Assembly (NCBI GenBank): GCA_019240015.1
Contig: JAFAZB010000046.1
Coordinates: 1 to 12,420 of the forward strand
From: Solirubrobacterales bacterium
GTDB taxonomy: Bacteria; Actinomycetota; Thermoleophilia; Solirubrobacterales; Solirubrobacteraceae
Length of the DNA: 12,420 nt
Direction of reading: 5' to 3'
A program made the translations under genes and the position numbers. Below, in pieces: positions 7,012 through 12,420 of the stretch. The notes beneath the pieces are model-generated. The model worked only from the letters and a program-made list of their open reading frames with translations, was not told the origin of the DNA and made no database searches. The first letter of the stretch is position 1. Each line of letters opens with the position of its first letter.

Positions 7012-7308
7012 ATGGTTTCAGTCGATGAGGTGACCGAGGCGCTGCGCGACGTGATCGACCCCGAGCTCGGGCTCGACTTCGTCGAGCTCGGCCTGATCTA
7101 CGAGGTCGAGGTGCAGGACGCCACCGTCAGGGTCACGTACACGCTCACCAGCCCGGGGTGCCCGATCGGACCCCAGGTCTCGGAGCAGATCGAAGAGTTC
7201 GTCGGCGAGCTCGACGGGGTGCAGGAGGTGCAGCCGACGATGACGTTCTCGCCACCGTGGACACCCGAGCGGATGAGCGAGGACGCCAAGTTCGCGCTGG
7301 GCTTCTGA
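7012..7308 (+). CDS. DUF59/MIP18-family Fe-S (metal-sulfur) cluster assembly factor
   Basis: 98 aa, a single MIP18-like domain. The family's signature positions are present: VIDPELGLDFVELGLIY at residues 14-30 (DPE, then LGLIY) and TLTSPGCPIG at 44-53 with the invariant Cys50. The tail has the usual SPPWTPERMSEDAK pattern of bacterial SufT/PaaD-like proteins. Members help mature Fe-S proteins, often beside SUF components, and act in the cytoplasm. It stands alone here, divergent from the STAS operon. A [4Fe-4S] client, IspH, is encoded about 2 kb away, but a link is only inference. The ATG has no Shine-Dalgarno; the TACACT box suggests leaderless initiation, and the inverted repeat suggests regulation. 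Confidence 0.92.
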   Translation: MVSVDEVTEALRDVIDPELGLDFVELGLIYEVEVQDATVRVTYTLTSPGCPIGPQVSEQIEEFVGELDGVQEVQPTMTFSPPWTPERMSEDAKFALGF

Positions 7309-7446
7309 GCAGGCCGCCGGCGAACCCTGACGCCCCTGACGCGCGCCGGGCGAGCCCGATAGCTCGGACCCGCCCGACAACCGCGCCCGCCCGCCAGCGG
7401 TGCGCGCAGGGACGCCGCCGCCGGCCGAGACATGAGCGGACCGGTT

Positions 7447-7472
7447 GGGGACCAGGTGACGCCTAAGTCCCC
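7447..7472. terminator. Possible bipartite hairpin in 231-bp convergent gap
   Basis: The gap 7309-7539 between convergent genes holds no credible gene. The only structure seen is GGGGAC (7447-7452) pairing with GTCCCC (7467-7472), with an inner AGG/CCT pairing and a TGACG loop. No T-run follows on either strand, so a terminator role is tentative. Confidence 0.3.
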
Positions 7473-7539
7473 GCCAGCAGTGATAACGCCGCCGAGGAGC
7501 AGAGGTTGGCGAGTTGCGCGAGAAATCAGAGGGCCGAGA

Positions 7540-7767
7540 TCAGCCGCCCGCGGTGCCACGCAGCTCGCGGTTGAGGTCGATCGCGCGGATCTCGTGCTCT
7601 CCGGGGAGCTTTGACAGCACCGAGGCGACCACTTCCTTGACGTCGTGCTCCTCGTGCCCGAGGTCGTCGAACAGCGCTTTCAGCGCCGTATGCACGATCT
7701 TCAGCTGGGCGGCGGTCAGCTCGAGCCGGTAGGCGGTCTCGCCGGGCCGGATCAGATCATCGCTCAT
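7540..7767 (-). CDS. Hypothetical 75-aa protein overlapping the acyltransferase gene
   Basis: The ATG at 7767 lies inside the end of the acyltransferase gene (11-bp overlap), in another frame, so translation is probably coupled. The protein is small, acidic and soluble: GETAYRLELTAAQLKIVHTALKALFDDLGHEEHDVKEVVASVLSKLP reads as a strand followed by two helices, then a charged tail (EIRAIDLNREL). No known motif is visible. No Shine-Dalgarno is obvious, which fits coupling. Its place directly after a WS/DGAT gene could mean an accessory role, but nothing in the sequence proves it. The amphipathic pattern supports a real gene; the function is unknown. Confidence 0.7.
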   Translation of the reverse strand: MSDDLIRPGETAYRLELTAAQLKIVHTALKALFDDLGHEEHDVKEVVASVLSKLPGEHEIRAIDLNRELRGTAGG

Positions 7768-9334
7768 CGGTGCGCGCGCGTCGTGCTCGCGTGCGCTTGG
7801 CGCGCATGTCGGCGGCGGGTCCGCGTTTCGGTCGAGCGTGCTCGCTTGGGACGATCGGAACCGGTCCGCCGTTGGAGCGGTTGGGCGGAGTCGGACGCTC
7901 GCCGCCGTCGGCGCTGCGGCGAGCGGAGGAAGCGGGCTTGCCCCGGGCCGCCTGCTGCAGCTCCGCCAGCGCCTGCTCGATCCCCTCGGCGATCTCCTCG
8001 ATGTCCGGCAGCGCGTCGTAGTCGCCCAGCAGCCCGTAGTCGATCCCGCCGTTGTAGGACATGATCGCGACCGCCAGCGCATGATCCTTGGGCAGGAACG
8101 CGACCGGGAACAGGTCCTCGAGCTTGCGGCCCAGCACGTACAGCGGCACCTGCGGTCCGGGGATGTTGGTCACGAGCAGGTTGAACAGACGGGTCGAGAA
8201 GTTCAGCCGCGAGGCCTGGGCCAGGATCGTGGGCGGCGCCAGGTTGTTGACCGCCGCCAGCGTGGCCGCACCGACCGCCTGCTTTGACTCCTTCAATCCA
8301 TCCATCGCGTGGCGCACGAACTTCAGCCGGGCCACGGGGTCGTCGATGTAGACCGGCAGCGGGCCGCGCATCACGGTGAGCTGGTTGCCGAGCGTCCCCC
8401 GCTGGTCCTGGGTGCGAACCGAGACCGGCACCAGCGCGCGCATCTCGAGCCCTTCGGTGCGCACCCCGCGGGAGCGCAGCCAGCGGGCCAGCGCGCCCGA
8501 GACGACCGTCAGCACGACGTCGTTGACGGTGCCGCCGAGCGCATCCTTGATCTCCTTGTAGTCGCTCAGCTGGCCGCGCACCACCGCGTAGCGCCGGTGC
8601 GGACCGATCTCCACGTTGAGCGGCGTCTGCGGCGCGGGGTTGAGCCCCGCCCAGACGATCTCGCCGACGCCCTCGGCGGCGTCGCGGAGCATGCTCAGCG
8701 TGGTCGCGGGACGGCTCGCGGCGGCCAGCGTCCGCAGCAGGATCTCAGCGGTCGTGCCGACCATGCCCCGGACCCCGGCGACGATCAGCTCGGCCGGTGA
8801 GGGCTCCGGCTTGGGCTGCCAGGGCTCGAGCTCGGTCGCGGGCGGCGCGGGCTCCGGGCCGACGTCGAACAGCACCGTCGCCAGGTCGACGCCGGCGATG
8901 CCGTCGACGAGCGAGTGATGCGTCTTGGAGATCAAGGCGAACCGGCCGCCCTCGAGCCCTTCGACGAGCCAGTTCTCCCACAGTGGCTTGGAGCGGTCCA
9001 GCGGCTGCGACGCGATCCGCGAGGCGAGCAGGAACAGCTGCTCCTCGGTCCCCGGCGGGGGGAGCGCGGTGTGCCGCACGTGGTACTCGAGGTTGAAGCT
9101 GGGATCGTCGACCCACAGCGGTCGTCCGCTCTCGAGCGGCGGGGTGGCCAGCTTCTGCCGGTAACGCGGCACCAGGTGCAGCCGGCCGCGGACGTGGTCG
9201 AGGAAGTCGGCGAACTCGGGCGGCGGGCCTTCGAACAGCAGCACGCCGCCGATGTGCATGTGCGAGGCGGGCCCTTCCTGGTGCAGGAACGACGCGTCGA
9301 TCGAGGTCAGGCGGTCGAGGTGTTGCTGGGGCAT
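7757..9334 (-). CDS. WS/DGAT-family O-acyltransferase (wax ester / triacylglycerol synthase)
   Basis: 525 aa. It transfers acyl groups from acyl-CoA to diacylglycerol or long-chain alcohols, making storage lipids at the inner face of the membrane. The catalytic motif HHSLVDG is at residues 139-145, preceded by PLWENWLVEGL at 117-127. The second family motif NDVVL is at 271-275, and TNIPGP is at 389-394. The start is set by the ATG at 9334 with GGGAG (9343-9347) eight bases upstream and by the family's usual beginning (RLTSIDASFLHQE). An in-frame extension to 9580 would run antisense to ispH and looks unlike protein. After about residue 462 comes a 60-residue Pro/Arg-rich tail that is probably disordered. 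Its coding end overlaps the next gene. Wax ester versus TAG preference cannot be read from sequence. Confidence 0.93.
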   Translation of the reverse strand: MPQQHLDRLTSIDASFLHQEGPASHMHIGGVLLFEGPPPEFADFLDHVRGRLHLVPRYRQKLATPPLESGRPLWVDDPSFNLEYHVRHTALPPPGTEEQLFLLASRIASQPLDRSKPLWENWLVEGLEGGRFALISKTHHSLVDGIAGVDLATVLFDVGPEPAPPATELEPWQPKPEPSPAELIVAGVRGMVGTTAEILLRTLAAASRPATTLSMLRDAAEGVGEIVWAGLNPAPQTPLNVEIGPHRRYAVVRGQLSDYKEIKDALGGTVNDVVLTVVSGALARWLRSRGVRTEGLEMRALVPVSVRTQDQRGTLGNQLTVMRGPLPVYIDDPVARLKFVRHAMDGLKESKQAVGAATLAAVNNLAPPTILAQASRLNFSTRLFNLLVTNIPGPQVPLYVLGRKLEDLFPVAFLPKDHALAVAIMSYNGGIDYGLLGDYDALPDIEEIAEGIEQALAELQQAARGKPASSARRSADGGERPTPPNRSNGGPVPIVPSEHARPKRGPAADMRAKRTRARRARTDER

Positions 9335-9342
9335 CGAAACGT

Positions 9343-9347
9343 CTCCC
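9343..9347 (-). promoter_or_regulatory. Ribosome binding site for the acyltransferase
   Basis: GGGAG on the minus strand, eight bases before the ATG at 9334. It decides the start in favour of 9334 over upstream in-frame codons. A weak -10-like TACGCT (plus 9363-9368) lies upstream, with no clear -35. Confidence 0.65.
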
Positions 9348-9414
9348 GGTGCGATCCGGCCAAGCGTACCCGGACCGGCCCCCGCGCGGTAGCGGGCCGC
9401 CCCTGCCCGGCGCC

Positions 9415-9420
9415 TACACT
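9415..9420 (+). promoter_or_regulatory. -10-like box TACACT upstream of ispH, probable leaderless transcript
   Basis: The same hexamer as before the DUF59 gene, here ending seven bases before the ispH ATG, again without a Shine-Dalgarno sequence. Transcription would start at or next to the ATG. No -35 match is seen. Confidence 0.5.
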
Positions 9421-9427
9421 GTGGGCG

Positions 9428-10393
9428 ATGGCCGAGCCCGCCTTTCCACAGCAGCTCCTGCTGGCCGCGCCGCGGGGGTATTGCGCCGGCGTCGATCGGG
9501 CCGTGCAAACCGTGGAGCGCGCGCTGGAGCTGCACGGGCCGCCGGTGTACGTGCGCAAGGAGATCGTCCACAACAAGCACGTCGTGAAGCAGTTGCGGGC
9601 CCGCGGCGCGGTGTTCGTTGACTCGGTCACCGACGTGCCGGAGGGCGCCACGGTGGTGTTCTCAGCGCACGGCGTGGCGCCCACGGTCCACGCGAGCGCG
9701 AGCGAGCGCCGGTTGCAAACGATCGACGCGACCTGCCCGCTCGTCACCAAGGTGCACGTCGAGGCGAAGAAGTTCGCGGCCGAGGACTACACGATCGTGT
9801 TGGTCGGGCACGCCGGCCACGAGGAGGTCGAGGGGACGATGGGCGAGGCCCCCGCTCACATCGTGCTGATCGAGAGCGAGGCCGACGTCGACGCGCTCGA
9901 GGTCAAGGACCCCGCCAAGGTCGCCTACATCTCGCAGACCACGCTGTCGGTCGACGAGACCCAGGCGATCATCGCCCGGCTGCGCGAGCGCTTCCCAGCG
10001 ATCGTCGGTCCCCGCACAGACGACATCTGCTACGCGACCACCAACCGCCAGTCGGCGGTCAAGCAGCTGGCGCGCGAATGCGAGCTGGTGCTGGTGATCG
10101 GCTCGCGCAACTCGTCGAACTCGAACCGGCTCGTCGAGGTGGCCCGCGAGCACGGCGCCGACTCCTATCTGATCGACAACGAGCGAGAAGTTCGCGAGGA
10201 CTGGCTGGCGGGCAAGCGCGTGGTGGGGATCACCTCCGGCGCGAGCGCTCCCGAGGAGTTGGTCCAGCGCCTGGTCGAGTTCTTCAGGGCGCGCGGAACG
10301 ATCGACGTGCGCGAGCTCGAGGTGATCCAGGAGGACGTGCGCTTCATGCTGCCGAAGCCGATTCGGCAGGCGATCGCGGCTGGCGCCGCCTAG
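9428..10393 (+). CDS. ispH: 4-hydroxy-3-methylbut-2-enyl diphosphate reductase (IspH/LytB)
   Basis: 321 aa, the full usual length. IspH reduces HMBPP to IPP and DMAPP, the last step of the MEP isoprenoid pathway, using a [4Fe-4S] cluster in the cytoplasm. The three cluster cysteines are present: Cys19 in PRGYCAGVDRA, Cys103 in DATCPLVTKVH and Cys201 in DDICYATTNRQ. Substrate-binding residues are conserved: His48 (EIVHNK), His81 (FSAHGV), His131 with Glu133 (GHEEVEGTMG) and the S-N-S-N-R-L loop near 230. The ATG is chosen because it lies seven bases after a TACACT box and gives the normal N-terminus. The gene diverges from the acyltransferase across 93 bp and is followed 27 bp later by a metallophosphoesterase, so the two may be co-transcribed. 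Confidence 0.97.
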   Translation: MAEPAFPQQLLLAAPRGYCAGVDRAVQTVERALELHGPPVYVRKEIVHNKHVVKQLRARGAVFVDSVTDVPEGATVVFSAHGVAPTVHASASERRLQTIDATCPLVTKVHVEAKKFAAEDYTIVLVGHAGHEEVEGTMGEAPAHIVLIESEADVDALEVKDPAKVAYISQTTLSVDETQAIIARLRERFPAIVGPRTDDICYATTNRQSAVKQLARECELVLVIGSRNSSNSNRLVEVAREHGADSYLIDNEREVREDWLAGKRVVGITSGASAPEELVQRLVEFFRARGTIDVRELEVIQEDVRFMLPKPIRQAIAAGAA

Positions 10394-10408
10394 CGTCCGC
10401 GATCGTTC

Positions 10409-10413
10409 GGGGA
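10409..10413 (+). promoter_or_regulatory. Ribosome binding site supporting a CTG start
   Basis: GGGGA, seven bases before CTG at 10421, in the short ispH-metallophosphoesterase gap. It is the best Shine-Dalgarno match near the only usable start codons. Confidence 0.5.
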
Positions 10414-10420
10414 ATCGCAG

Positions 10421-11500
10421 CTGCGAACGCTGGTCATCTCCGACCTGCATCTGGGGGCGCCCAGCGGACGCGATGTGCTGCGACGGGACGGGGCACGTGC
10501 GACGCTGCTCGCACGGCTCGCCGGCTTTGATCGGCTGGTGCTGCTCGGCGACGTGATCGAGCTCCGCCACGCCCCGCTGCACGAGGCTCTGGCCAGCGCG
10601 CAGCAGGCGCTGGCCGCGCTGGGGGAGGCGCTCGGCGCGGAGCGAGAGGTTGTGATCGTGCCCGGCAACCACGACTACCACCTGCTGTCGGCGTGGCTTG
10701 AGCGACGAGCCCGCGACGCCCCGCGCGCGCCGCTTGACCTCCAGACGGCCGTCGACTGGCGGGCGGGGGAGACGCTGGCGACGGTCGTGCAGTGGCTCGC
10801 GCCGGCGAGGGTCTCGGTGGTCTATCCGGGGCTCTGGTTGCGGGAGGACGTGTACGCGATGCACGGCCACTACAGCGACCGCCACACGACCGTGCCGATG
10901 CTCGAGCGGCTGGCCGCGGGCGCGATCGCCCGCGTGGTCACCGAGCCCCGGGGCGGCCCTCGGCAGATCGGCCACTACGAGGCTACGCTCGCGCCGATCT
11001 ATGCCTGGATCCACGCCGTGGTCCAGAACGGGGGCCTCGACGTCGGCGGACGCACGCACGGGATCTCGACCGGGGCGTGGTCGGTGCTCGCGGGTGGCCG
11101 TGCCCGGGGCCCCGGCGCGAGACTGCTGGCCGCGGCGTTCCCGGCGGCGGTCGCGGGTCTGAACCGAGCCGGGATCGGACCGCTGCGCTCCGATCTGTCC
11201 GCCGTCGAGCTGCGGCGCGCAGGGCTGCGAGCGTTTGGCGAGGTGGTGGACCGGCTGCGCCCGGGCGCCGAGCAGGTCGTGTTCGGCCATACCCACCGGG
11301 CCGGGCCGCTGCCGGACGAGGACGGCGCGCAGTGGCGCTCCGCGCTCGGCTGTCAGCTTCTCAACAGCGGCTCCTGGGTCGATGAGCCGGGCTTCCTGGG
11401 GAGCTCACCGGAGCGCAGCCCGTACCGGGCCGGGTTCGCCGTCGAGCTGGACGAGCAGGGGCCGCCACGGCTCGTGAATCTGCTCGACGAGCAGGGCTAG
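10421..11500 (+). CDS. Metallophosphoesterase, probable CTG start
   Basis: A calcineurin-like metallophosphoesterase of about 359 aa. Metal-binding motifs in order: SDLHLG (Asp8, His10), LLGDVIE (Asp44), VPGNHDY (Asn83, His84), MHGHYSD (His148, His150) and VFGHTHRAG (His290, His292). The first motif lies before any ATG, GTG or TTG: the frame opens just after the ispH stop at 10391-10393 and the only start-like codons are CTG at 10421 and 10430. GGGGA at 10409-10413 sits seven bases before CTG 10421, so that is my start. A GTG at 10475 would delete the essential first motif. The domain resembles UDP-diacylglucosamine hydrolase-like enzymes in motif layout, but the substrate is unknown. A roughly 100-residue insert separates the GHGH-like and GHTH motifs. 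Confidence 0.88.
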   Translation: MRTLVISDLHLGAPSGRDVLRRDGARATLLARLAGFDRLVLLGDVIELRHAPLHEALASAQQALAALGEALGAEREVVIVPGNHDYHLLSAWLERRARDAPRAPLDLQTAVDWRAGETLATVVQWLAPARVSVVYPGLWLREDVYAMHGHYSDRHTTVPMLERLAAGAIARVVTEPRGGPRQIGHYEATLAPIYAWIHAVVQNGGLDVGGRTHGISTGAWSVLAGGRARGPGARLLAAAFPAAVAGLNRAGIGPLRSDLSAVELRRAGLRAFGEVVDRLRPGAEQVVFGHTHRAGPLPDEDGAQWRSALGCQLLNSGSWVDEPGFLGSSPERSPYRAGFAVELDEQGPPRLVNLLDEQG

Positions 11501-12240
11501 CGCGCCAGGCCCGGGGTGAAGCAGACCGCGTGACAGCGCACGCCGGCGCCGATCGTCAACTCCAGGCGCCCGGCGGTGCTGACGGCGTGGTGGATCAGCT
11601 CGTAGCAGCCCGGATGATCGACCGTCAGCTCGCGCCCGTTGACGCTCGCCGAGCCGCGGCCGTCGAGCACGGCCCACACGCCCCCGGCCTCGTACGGGCC
11701 GCTGTAGACGCCCTGCACGTCGTCGCTTTGCGCCGCCAGCAACGCCCCTGGCGCATCCTCGGGCCGTAGCGGTGGCAACGTTGGACGCTCGCACCCCAGC
11801 AGCTGCTGGATCGCGAGCTCGCTCTCCTCATATCCCCCCTCGCCGTAGTGGTAGTCGAACAGCACGCCCCGCGCGTCGAACAGGTAGCGCGCCGGCCAGC
11901 CCAGGTTGCCGTAGGAGCGCCAGATCTCGTGCTCGGCGTCGACCACTACCGGATACGCGATCGACAGTCGCGCGACCGCGTCCTTGACCGCGTGCGGATC
12001 GCCCGAGCAGTCGAACCCCGAACTGTGGACGCCGACCAGCTGTAGTCCTGCGGCCGCGTAGCGCTCGTGCCAGGCCTCGAGGTACGGCAGCGTCCTGATC
12101 GAGTTGGCGCGGCAGAAGTCCCAGAATTCGACCAGCATCGGGCGGCCCAGCAGCTCTTCGACCCGCAGCGGGTCGCTGTTGATCCAAGCCAGGCCCGAGG
12201 GAAAGACGGGCGCGGCGATGTGGTCGACGGGGGCGCGCAC
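11497..12240 (-). CDS. Thioredoxin-fold (DipZ/TlpA-like) protein lacking the CxxC motif
   Basis: 247 aa from a GTG. Residues about 1-150 form a redoxin domain: LVEFWDFCRANSIRTLPYLEAWHERY aligns with the DipZ-type FWTYTCINCLRTLPYL, and GWPARYLFD carries the cis-proline (Pro116). The two active-site cysteines are replaced (the aligned C-I-N-C reads R-A-N-S); a lone Cys43 sits one position earlier. Residues about 160-247 form a second, beta-rich domain (VYSGPYEAGGVWAVLDGRG...) like the C-terminal domain of DipZ proteins. There is no signal peptide or membrane segment, unlike true DipZ. A classical dithiol reductase role is therefore unlikely; a one-cysteine or non-redox role is possible. No Shine-Dalgarno is seen; CATACT lies ten bases upstream. 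The stop shares CTAG with the facing gene. Confidence 0.82.
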   Translation of the reverse strand: MRAPVDHIAAPVFPSGLAWINSDPLRVEELLGRPMLVEFWDFCRANSIRTLPYLEAWHERYAAAGLQLVGVHSSGFDCSGDPHAVKDAVARLSIAYPVVVDAEHEIWRSYGNLGWPARYLFDARGVLFDYHYGEGGYEESELAIQQLLGCERPTLPPLRPEDAPGALLAAQSDDVQGVYSGPYEAGGVWAVLDGRGSASVNGRELTVDHPGCYELIHHAVSTAGRLELTIGAGVRCHAVCFTPGLAR

Positions 12241-12250
12241 GGGTAGTCAG

Positions 12251-12256
12251 AGTATG
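12251..12256 (-). promoter_or_regulatory. -10-like box CATACT for the thioredoxin-fold gene
   Basis: Minus-strand CATACT ends ten bases before the GTG start at 12240. There is no Shine-Dalgarno in between, so the transcript would be leaderless or nearly so. Confidence 0.4.
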
Positions 12257-12327
12257 GGAGGCGCATCGGCCCGCGCGGCGCCCGGCCCGTCAGCGTCCGC
12301 GCCCCGAGGACCCCCGCGCCGTGGCGC

Positions 12328-12344
12328 TATACTCTCTGAAGTAT
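12328..12344 (+). promoter_or_regulatory. -10 box TATACT with overlapping inverted repeat
   Basis: TATACT (12328-12333) is the best -10 match in the window and opens a clearly AT-rich island (about 12326-12378) in 70% G+C surroundings. ATACT (12329-12333) and AGTAT (12340-12344) form an inverted repeat around CTCTGA, covering the -10 and the expected start site; a further ATAC follows at 12353-12356. A repressor site is plausible. No -35 is obvious. Confidence 0.5.
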
Positions 12345-12378
12345 TGAAATCCATACAGGCTTTGAGGAGTTTTGACAG

Positions 12379-12420
12379 ATGACGCCGTCAGGAGCCGAAG
12401 TTCTACGCCAGATCAAGAGC
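12379..12420 (+). CDS. Start of an unidentified gene (first 14 codons)
   Basis: ATG at 12379 with a strong Shine-Dalgarno, GAGGAG at 12364-12369, nine bases upstream; the window ends inside the gene. The visible residues are MTPSGAEVLRQIKS. Too little is present for an assignment. From memory, similar N-termini occur on actinobacterial rhodanese/ThiF-MoeB type sulfur-transfer proteins, but this is only a guess. The -10 with an overlapping repeat, a 5' leader of about 40 nt and good ribosome binding site contrast with the leaderless-looking starts elsewhere in the window. Confidence 0.6.
   Translation, partial: MTPSGAEVLRQIKS

Noticed and set aside
7309..7539. Possible small genes in the convergent gap, for example 7432-7614 plus
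   Set aside because: No ribosome binding site or protein-like composition, and the frame runs into the 75-aa gene on the other strand.
9335..9580. N-terminal extension of the acyltransferase to an upstream start
   Set aside because: It would overlap ispH antisense, and GGGAG correctly spaced before the ATG at 9334 plus the family N-terminus favour the shorter form.
9662..11296. Long minus-strand open frame (544 codons) opposite ispH and the metallophosphoesterase
   Set aside because: It spans two well-supported plus-strand genes and their junction, has no recognisable motif and has the composition of a GC shadow frame.
10475..11500. GTG at 10475 as start of the metallophosphoesterase
   Set aside because: It would remove the D-x-H metal-binding motif encoded just upstream in the same frame.
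1..12420. Defence system, mobile element, prophage or CRISPR
   Set aside because: No transposase, integrase, terminal repeats, repeat-spacer arrays or nuclease/helicase genes are visible. FxsA's phage T7/F-plasmid link comes from E. coli overproduction and is not evidence of a defence locus here.

Overview
The window is about 70% G+C, densely packed and uses GTG, TTG and probably CTG starts. It carries ispH, a WS/DGAT acyltransferase, an SpoIIAA-like STAS protein and start codons placed just downstream of -10-like boxes. This points to a high-GC actinobacterium. The style of several proteins (ABC permease with an outside Cys domain, cysteine-poor DipZ-like thioredoxin, TACACT-ATG starts) makes me favour Thermoleophilia/Solirubrobacterales, but that placement is an inference from memory of such proteins, not a search result. 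No tRNA, rRNA, insertion sequence, phage gene or CRISPR array is visible. The region reads as chromosomal core and accessory metabolism.

Layout. (1) 1-4214, plus strand: the 3' part of a secreted phosphoesterase (AcpA/phospholipase C family) with two N-terminal beta-sandwich repeats. It is followed 11 bp later by an ABC-2 type ATPase, which overlaps by 4 bp its permease, a seven-helix protein with a four-cysteine domain outside the membrane. (2) 4285-4740, plus: an orphan acidic helical protein of 151 aa. (3) 4786-6911, minus: a tight four-gene operon transcribed STAS protein -> FxsA-family membrane protein -> beta-rich unknown protein -> HAD hydrolase, with two successive 4-bp stop/start overlaps. 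(4) 6912-7011: a divergent promoter region holding a perfect 8+3+8 inverted repeat. (5) 7012-7308, plus: a DUF59/MIP18-type Fe-S assembly factor. (6) 7540-9334, minus: a WS/DGAT family acyltransferase whose end overlaps a 75-aa unknown protein. (7) 9428-11500, plus: ispH (last step of the MEP isoprenoid pathway) followed 27 bp later by a metallophosphoesterase that seems to start at CTG. (8) 11497-12240, minus: a thioredoxin-fold protein with no CxxC, sharing a CTAG double stop with the gene it faces. (9) 12379 onward, plus: the first 14 codons of another gene behind an AT-rich promoter.

How they work together. The ABC pair probably exports or flips a substrate, and the linked secreted phosphoesterase may act on a related extracellular substrate; this is inferred from linkage only. 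IspH is a [4Fe-4S] enzyme and the DUF59 protein is an Fe-S assembly factor, so the window touches Fe-S biology twice. The STAS-FxsA-unknown-HAD operon has no obvious single pathway. The most testable regulatory observations are the inverted repeat shared by the divergent STAS and DUF59 promoters, and several apparently leaderless start sites. I see no clear-cut new defence or mobile system here. The most unusual items are the STAS/FxsA operon with its operator-like palindrome, the permease-sensor fusion and the cysteine-less thioredoxin.
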